A DNA stretch of 8,514 bases from assembly GCA_031255815.1 (NCBI GenBank), contig JAIRRU010000259.1, positions 1 to 8,514 of the forward strand, read 5' to 3'. The notes under the pieces were generated by a model. It was not told where the DNA came from. It searched no databases and saw nothing but the letters and a program-made list of their open reading frames with translations. This DNA comes from Treponema sp. (GTDB taxonomy: Bacteria; Spirochaetota; Spirochaetia; Treponematales; Breznakiellaceae). The translations under genes were made by a program, and so were the position numbers. Below, one piece after another: positions 1 through 5,800 of this stretch. The stretch's first letter is position 1, and the number at the start of each line of letters is the position of its first letter.

Positions 1-232
1 AGACGGTTACCTTTTGTACATCGTCCGGCCCTAATCCCTCCGCTTCCAATACGCTAAACAAATTGTTAAAACCTTGCTGTGTCTGTGCCTTAATACCACC
101 TTCCGCAAGTTTTCCAGTGCTCGGGTCTATTGGAGTCTGGCCTGATAAAAATATCAACCCGTTTGAGTCAATCCCATGTGAATAAGGCCCTACAGAGCTT
201 GCCTTTTTTGAAATAATTGCCTTCCTTGCCAT
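1..232 (-). CDS. ridA: RidA/YjgF-family reactive imine/enamine deaminase, N-terminal part
   Basis: This gene runs off the left edge of the window; 77 complete codons are visible. The protein starts MARKAIISKKASSVGPYSHG and has the family's early landmarks in order: GPY at residues 15-17, the SGQTPIDPSTG strand-turn near residues 30-40, and a helix with Q..Q..FNNL followed by LEAEGLGPDDVQKVTV. These align closely with E. coli RidA, which is about 128 residues long, so roughly 60% is present. RidA proteins are small cytosolic trimers that hydrolyse 2-aminoacrylate and related enamine/imine intermediates released by PLP enzymes, protecting those enzymes from damage. The catalytic arginine (Arg105 in E. 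coli) lies beyond the edge, so I cannot tell a true RidA from an Rid paralogue without deaminase activity. The ATG start is backed by a good ribosome binding site. The GC content, about 45%, is well below that of the neighbouring pbpC. No function in the pbpC pathway is implied. Confidence 0.9.
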   Translation of the reverse strand, partial: MARKAIISKKASSVGPYSHGIDSNGLIFLSGQTPIDPSTGKLAEGGIKAQTQQGFNNLFSVLEAEGLGPDDVQKVTV

Positions 233-239
233 ACTGCTG

Positions 240-246
240 CTCCTTT
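240..246 (-). promoter_or_regulatory. Ribosome binding site of ridA
   Basis: AAAGGAG on the minus strand lies 7 bases before the ATG at 230-232. It is a near-perfect Shine-Dalgarno and fixes the start of the ridA frame. Confidence 0.8.
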
Positions 247-291
247 CAGTATGTTTTACCACAAATTCATTTTTTTTGACAATATGTTTTC

Positions 292-318
292 ATAATATTT
301 TAAACCAATTTTAGGCAA
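292..318 (-). promoter_or_regulatory. Possible sigma70-type promoter for ridA
   Basis: The 121-base gap between pbpC and ridA is about 31% GC, the lowest in the window. On the minus strand TTGCCT (313-318) and TATTAT (292-297) could serve as -35 and -10 boxes, but the spacer is a short 15 bases. An overlapping TAAAAT at 297-302 is an alternative -10 with only a poor -35. No convincing terminator hairpin follows the pbpC stop, so ridA could also be reached by read-through from pbpC. The existence of some promoter here is more likely than this exact placement. Confidence 0.35.
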
Positions 319-353
319 TTGCACATAACGTTTCGGCTGTATATAGCACTCGT

Positions 354-2810
354 CTATAGGCCTTCGCGGTCCAGCACGGTGAAGCGGCGGCTCAGGCTGT
401 GTCCCTGGGCGTCCACCAGGGTAAGGGTGTGGCCGCCGGGGGCGGGGCGGGCTTCCATCTCGTGGAAGAGTTCGGTAAAGCCAAGGTAGCTTTCGTCCAG
501 ATGCCAGTACAGCGCCGCGTTGGGATCCCGGTGAGCGGCGGAAAAAACAACCCTGCCCGAAGTTCCGTCCAGTTCTACAGGAACAAAAATCTCCGCGCCC
601 TGTTCAGGATTAAAGAGCGCCAGGGGAAGGGCGGCTTCGCTGCCCGGGGAAGAGCCGCCCTGGGCAAGGGAGCCGGCCAGGGGCGGAAGGCTTTTGTAGT
701 CAAGGTTCCACCTTCTAAAATACCATTCCTCTGCCGGAGGAAGGATAAACCATTTTTTTTGAACAACGCCGCCGCTGTCTCCTGCGCCTAATGCAAGCCG
801 CATGGTTCCTTCGCTGTTAAGGGTAATGGTTTTACAGTACGGGCAGGGGCTGTGCGGCGGGGCCCCCTTTGGGACAAGGGCCGCCGTTACGGTTTCGCAG
901 TCAGGGCCCGCGGGATAGCCTGATACCCCGCAGACTTCCAGGCGTTTAAGGTATTCGTCGGGCCGGGGAAACCACCGGTCTCCTTCGAGACTCGAAAACA
1001 GTTCAAAGAGAACCGGGGCCGAACTCAGCGCGCTGCGGAGTTCGGGCCTGCCCTCACCGGAGGCGTTGCCTATCCACACGGCCACAGTCCACCGCGGGGT
1101 AACGCCAATGGCCCAGGCGTCCCTAAAGCCAAAACTCGTTCCGGTTTTCCAGGCTATGCGCCGCGAACTCGCATACTCCTGCCATGCCGCTTCTTCGCCG
1201 GGCCGGGAGGCAAAGGTCAGGGCTTCCAGGGTAAGCCACGCGGCCCCCGCGGAAAGAATGCTTTTTTCAGCCGCCGTCCTGCCTGTTTTGTTAGCTGAAA
1301 AAACTTCGGGCGGAAAAAACTGCACCGCGTTATTGGCGGGCCAAAGCGCGGTACGGGCAAGGCCGCTGTAAAGGCCGGCAAGATCCCAGAGGGTGGTTTC
1401 GGCTCCTCCAAGTATGAGGGGAAGTCCGTAATCTTCGGCCCTGCGGAACAGGGTGGTAATTCCCAGATCCCTGAGCAGACGGGCAAAACGCTCCACGCCG
1501 TAGATACGCAGGGAACGCACCGCCGGTATATTTAGGGAACGGGCCAGGGCCTGGTCCGCCGGAACAGCGCCCAGATAATTCCGGCTAATGTTTTCGGGGC
1601 TGTAGCTCCCCACCCTGGTGGGTATGTCGCTTATCAGGGCGGCGGGGAGCAGGTCTCCGGAATCAAGCATGGCGGCGTAAAGAAAGGGCTTTAGGATACT
1701 GCCCGAACTCCGGGGCGAAACAACGATATCCACGTCAGAGGCCTCGGCGCTTTGGACATTGCCCACATAGGAGAGGACTTCGCCGCTTTGGGTATCGAGG
1801 ATAAGGGCGGCTCCGTTCATCACGCCGTTTCCGGCAAAACGTCCGGCCCAGCGCTGCATTATGGCGGCGCTTCTTTCCTGAATCGAAAAATCAATCGTGG
1901 TTTCGGGAAGCGTAAAAGCCCCGGTTCCCTGAATACGGTTCTCCCGTACCGCCCTGGCAAGGAGATGGGGGGCAAAGGCCGGCAGGGGAAGCGGCGTTTC
2001 GGGCAGGGGCTCGGCTCTGGCAAGGTTCAGGGTTTCTTCATCAAAAAAACCTCTTGTCTTGAGCCTTTCCAGCAGGGAGTCCCGTTTTATTTTGAGGAGC
2101 TCCCTGTTCCGGCCGGGATGAAGGCGGGAGGGGCTGTTGGGCAGCACGGCAAGGGTCGCCGCCTCCGCCCAGGAAAGCTCAAGCGGCGGCCGGCCGAACC
2201 AGCGCCAGCTTGCCGCTTCAAGGCCTACCACATTGCCGCCGAAGGGGGCGTGGGCGCTGTACAGGGCAAGTATTTCGTCCTTTGAGAACGCAAGCTCAAG
2301 CCTCAGGGCAAGAAAGGCTTCGACGCATTTTTCAAAAAGCGTACGGTCCCGGTTCCTCCGCATCAGGCGCACGGTCTGCATGGTTATGGTCGAAGCGCCT
2401 GAAACCACTTTTCCGGCCCTGATATTGGCAAGGAGGGAACGGGCAAGGGCAAGGGGATCCACCCCCGGATGCAAGCGAAAGCGGCGGTCTTCGTACTCGA
2501 TGAGGGCGAGGGTAAATTTTTTGTTAAGTTCCTTGCCCGGCGGAAAACGCCACTGGCCGTCAGGGGCGGTCATGGCGCCGAGGAGCCGCCCTTCCCTACT
2601 GTACAGGGCCGGGGAATAGAGCGGATCAAAAAGCGGGTCAGGGAGGGACAGGGCAAAGATAAGCGCAATGAGGAACAGGGCGAAGAATTCCAGAAACCGG
2701 CGCGCTTTTTTCGCGGAGGCCGGGAAGGGCCTTCTCCACAGACGGAAGAAGGCTGAAAGAACAACACGCTGTCCCGGTCCGCCAAAACCCAGGCCGCCAG
2801 AATTCCCCAC
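354..2810 (-). CDS. pbpC: Penicillin-binding protein 1C (peptidoglycan glycosyltransferase/transpeptidase)
   Basis: This is a bifunctional class A penicillin-binding protein anchored in the inner membrane with its catalytic domains in the periplasm. A basic N-terminus is followed by one membrane segment at about residues 40-57. The GT51 glycosyltransferase domain spans about 75-260, with YEDRRFRLHPGVD (catalytic Glu107), GASTITMQ (138-145) and the second Glu at 164, exactly 57 residues after the first as in characterised GT51 enzymes. The transpeptidase domain carries SILK (nucleophile Ser371, Lys374), SLN (425-427) and KTGTS (555-559). A C-terminal BiPBP_C-like beta domain fills about 725-815. 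The length of 818 aa compares with 770 in E. coli PbpC. A four-cysteine stretch (627, 638, 656, 659) links the last two domains. The start is GTG, 9 bases after the macroglobulin stop and in the same frame; there is no Shine-Dalgarno, so coupled translation is likely. All catalytic motifs are intact. PBP1C is thought to work with the neighbouring macroglobulin in envelope repair after attack; this role is inferred, since pbpC mutants of E. coli show little phenotype. Confidence 0.96.
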   Translation of the reverse strand: MGNSGGLGFGGPGQRVVLSAFFRLWRRPFPASAKKARRFLEFFALFLIALIFALSLPDPLFDPLYSPALYSREGRLLGAMTAPDGQWRFPPGKELNKKFTLALIEYEDRRFRLHPGVDPLALARSLLANIRAGKVVSGASTITMQTVRLMRRNRDRTLFEKCVEAFLALRLELAFSKDEILALYSAHAPFGGNVVGLEAASWRWFGRPPLELSWAEAATLAVLPNSPSRLHPGRNRELLKIKRDSLLERLKTRGFFDEETLNLARAEPLPETPLPLPAFAPHLLARAVRENRIQGTGAFTLPETTIDFSIQERSAAIMQRWAGRFAGNGVMNGAALILDTQSGEVLSYVGNVQSAEASDVDIVVSPRSSGSILKPFLYAAMLDSGDLLPAALISDIPTRVGSYSPENISRNYLGAVPADQALARSLNIPAVRSLRIYGVERFARLLRDLGITTLFRRAEDYGLPLILGGAETTLWDLAGLYSGLARTALWPANNAVQFFPPEVFSANKTGRTAAEKSILSAGAAWLTLEALTFASRPGEEAAWQEYASSRRIAWKTGTSFGFRDAWAIGVTPRWTVAVWIGNASGEGRPELRSALSSAPVLFELFSSLEGDRWFPRPDEYLKRLEVCGVSGYPAGPDCETVTAALVPKGAPPHSPCPYCKTITLNSEGTMRLALGAGDSGGVVQKKWFILPPAEEWYFRRWNLDYKSLPPLAGSLAQGGSSPGSEAALPLALFNPEQGAEIFVPVELDGTSGRVVFSAAHRDPNAALYWHLDESYLGFTELFHEMEARPAPGGHTLTLVDAQGHSLSRRFTVLDREGL

Positions 2811-2822
2811 GGTAAAAACTCA
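2808..2822 (-). other. In-frame stop/start junction of the macroglobulin and pbpC genes
   Basis: On the coding strand the junction reads TGA GTT TTT ACC GTG. The TGA that ends the macroglobulin gene is in the same frame as the GTG that starts pbpC, with only three sense codons between them. The bases upstream contain no GGAG-like element, and no ATG, GTG or TTG start lies nearer in frame. The simplest reading is that ribosomes ending the first gene restart on the second. Low-level stop read-through would produce a fused lipoprotein-PBP chain, but nothing in the sequence demonstrates it. Confidence 0.7.
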
Positions 2823-5800
2823 GCGCCGGGGACGGCTTCCCGGAATCAGGGCCCGGATCGATTCATCGTACATCGCGTAGGCGTGTATGGCGGGCCTGAA
2901 ATAGATTCCGTCATAGGTCCGGTTTACCTGGAAGCTCACGCTTATGGACGCGCCGCGCCGTAAATCAAAATAAGTCATTACCCGGTCATCCCGTATGTCC
3001 TGATACTTGTACGGCAAAGGCTCCTGGCTTCTCTCTTCCGTGAGGCGGGTATTGACCAGCTCCCATGAAGCGGGAAGAGGATGCACCAGGGCTATCTCGC
3101 TGAGGTCCCGGCCGCTCTGGTTCCGCACCATTACCCTGACAAGCATATCATCGCCTACAGCGAGGGTGTCGGGGTCAACTGGCCTTCCGTCAGGGCGATA
3201 GTATTCGGCGACCAGAGAGAGGCCCTGGGCCAGGGCCGGTTCGCTTCCTTCTTCGGGGAGGCCCTGGGCGATGATGCGGGCGTATACAGGCGTATTGGAG
3301 CGGTTCCGCACCTGAAAGGCCGCCTCGCTGCCCATGGGTATGCGCAGCTGATACTGGCTCAGCGGGGCGCTGAATTCCGCCGTTGTAAGGCGGCTCCCCA
3401 TGCCGTATTCAACCGTGATGGTATCAGTTCCCGCGCTGCCCACGATATACGGAACCGCGGCGATGAGGGCGTAGGCGGTTTCCTGGGTGGAAAGCCAGGA
3501 GTCCGAAGACAGGGCCGCTGAAATTTCTTCGAGAAGGGGTCTGCCCCTGGCGTTCTCGCCAAGGAGGGTCAGGGTTTCGAGGAGCATGGCCTTGTCCCGG
3601 AGATCGGACCCGAAGCTGCCGGAAAGCTCCCGGTATTTGGGGACGGCAAGGGAAAGAGAGCGGACCAGGGAACGGGCCGTTTCCCGCTGGCCCGCGTACC
3701 AGTAGGCTGCGGCAAGACGCCAGGCAGCGGCGTTTTCGAGATTCGGTTCTTCCCTGAGCCGGTTCATGGCGCCAAGTTCCGCCCGGCCGGCCAGGGCCAG
3801 GGTGTAGAGCCGGTACGCCTGGTCCCGGGCCGAACCGTTCCGGCTTGACCAGGAAGCGGCGCGGTTCCTTTGATGATCGGCCCATTTGTCCAACAGCGCC
3901 TGGGGAACCGCGTAGCCCGCCCTGCCCGCTTCGACAAGGAAATGGCCCGCGTAGTTGGTACCCCAGTCGTGGCTTTCGCTCTGACCCGGCCAGTAGGAGA
4001 ATCCTCCTGACACGGTCTGAAAGGAACCGAGCCTTTCTATGCCTGCGGCGATATTGGTTCTCAGTTCGCCGGTTTTGGCCTCGTCAAGTTTCATGGCCTT
4101 GTCCAGGTAAAGCTGGGGGAATACCGCGCTGGTGGTTTGTTCCACACAGCCGTGGGGATAGGAAACAAGAAAGCCCAGACGGTTTTCAAGATTAAGGGGC
4201 GGAAGCCTTGAGAGTTCCAGCACCGCCGTATTGGTTCCCGGGCGGCCGGGAAACTGGAAGTTTCCGGTCCAGCTTTCTCCGCCACCGATAAGGCTCATGG
4301 CCGCCTTGACAACAGGTATGGCGGTGGATCTGATTTCAAATTCAACCTGATGGGTCGCTGTCTTTAGTTCCCGTGAGGCGGCGCTGACGCTGATCTTTGC
4401 CTTTCCGCTCCCGGCGGCGGCGCGTACCCGGAATGGAACAATGAGTTCTCCGCTTTGCTCAAAACTCAAACGCCGTGTTGCGCTCTGGCCGCCTGCAAGT
4501 TCCACCCCGCCTTCGACGTTAAAAGAAAGCGTAACTTCTCTGGGGCCGTCCTTGTACATATACACGCTTACCGGAATAACTGTCTCGTCATCAGGCGAAA
4601 GCGTACGGGGCACGGTTCCAAAAACCATAAGATCCGTAGAAACCGTAACGCTCTTTTCCGCGGTTCCATAGGCCCTGCGGAGCGCCCCGCCGGATGCCCG
4701 GGCCTGCCGCGAAGCGCCCTCTCCCGAAGCGGAAGCGGCCAGAACCATAATGCGCAGCGCTCCCACATAGGGAGGCAGGGTAAATTCCTCTGTTTTTGAA
4801 GCGCCGGCGGCAAGTTCATAGGGGCCGAAGTACCTGACCACCGGGGCGAAGCGGTCGGTTTTCTTTACCGTATCGTCAAAAATATCGTCGCCGCCGCCTA
4901 TGGCAAGGAGGGTTTCAAGCCGCCCGGCATAAGCGCCCATGACATGGGAGTACAGATCCCATGATTTAAGGAAAGACGCTTCTTTTGCGTAAAAGCCCGT
5001 CCGGGGATTGGGAAGACTGAACCTGGTAAGGCCGAGAAGGCCCTCGTCCACAAGCGCCACGGTATAGGCCATGGGCCTCCCGCTTTCTTCGCTCACCGTA
5101 AAGGAAACCTTTGATTCAGGTTCCCAGTTTGAAGCGGACGCGATAAGGGGTTTAAGGCGCGTTGAAGGATCGTCCACGTTTACCGGTACAACGCCGTAAA
5201 GCCGCAGGGGAAGGTCGTTTTGCGTCTGGAGATGCTGCTGCAAGAGCGTTACATGAACATAGACATTAGGCGCCATGGAAGGATCGGCGGTAAATTCATA
5301 GCGCGTAACGGTATCGGAACAGCTTATCCATTCGTTCCGTAAAACCTCGCCGCCCTTTTCTATCGTAACCATAGCCGAGGCTTCGCCGTTGGAAGGAAAG
5401 CTGACGCTGATTTTCTCGCCGGGACTGTAGGACTGTTTTTCGGGGGTGAGTATGAGCATGGCCGCCGCTCCCGCCCCGCCTTCCTGGGCTCTGCCCGCCC
5501 AGCCGGGCCAGTCTATGTAGACTATGCCGGCGGCGCTGTGCCCGCCCCGGGCGTCCCTGGCGATAACCATATAACGGCCCCAGTCAGGGTATTTGACCTG
5601 AAAATTCCACGCGGCCCTGCCCGAAGAATCGCTGAGCGCCGTTCCTCTGGCAATGGGCGTGCGGGACAGGGCCTGGGCGAATTCGGCTTCTTCGCCGCCG
5701 CCTTTTTCCCACCACCAGCGCCAGGACAGTTTGTATATGGCGCAGCTAAGCTCCACGCCGGAAAGGGGCCTTCCTCCGGCGTCAAGAACCACCAGTTCCG

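Noticed and set aside
1752..2619. Overlapping plus-strand open frames of 160 and 177 codons opposite pbpC
   Set aside because: They are antisense to the GT51 and early transpeptidase coding region, overlap one another in different frames, and show no family signature.
2808..2822. A programmed frameshift at the GTTTTTA run between the two genes
   Set aside because: The two genes are already in the same frame, so no frameshift is needed, and the run does not match the X_XXY_YYZ slippery pattern.
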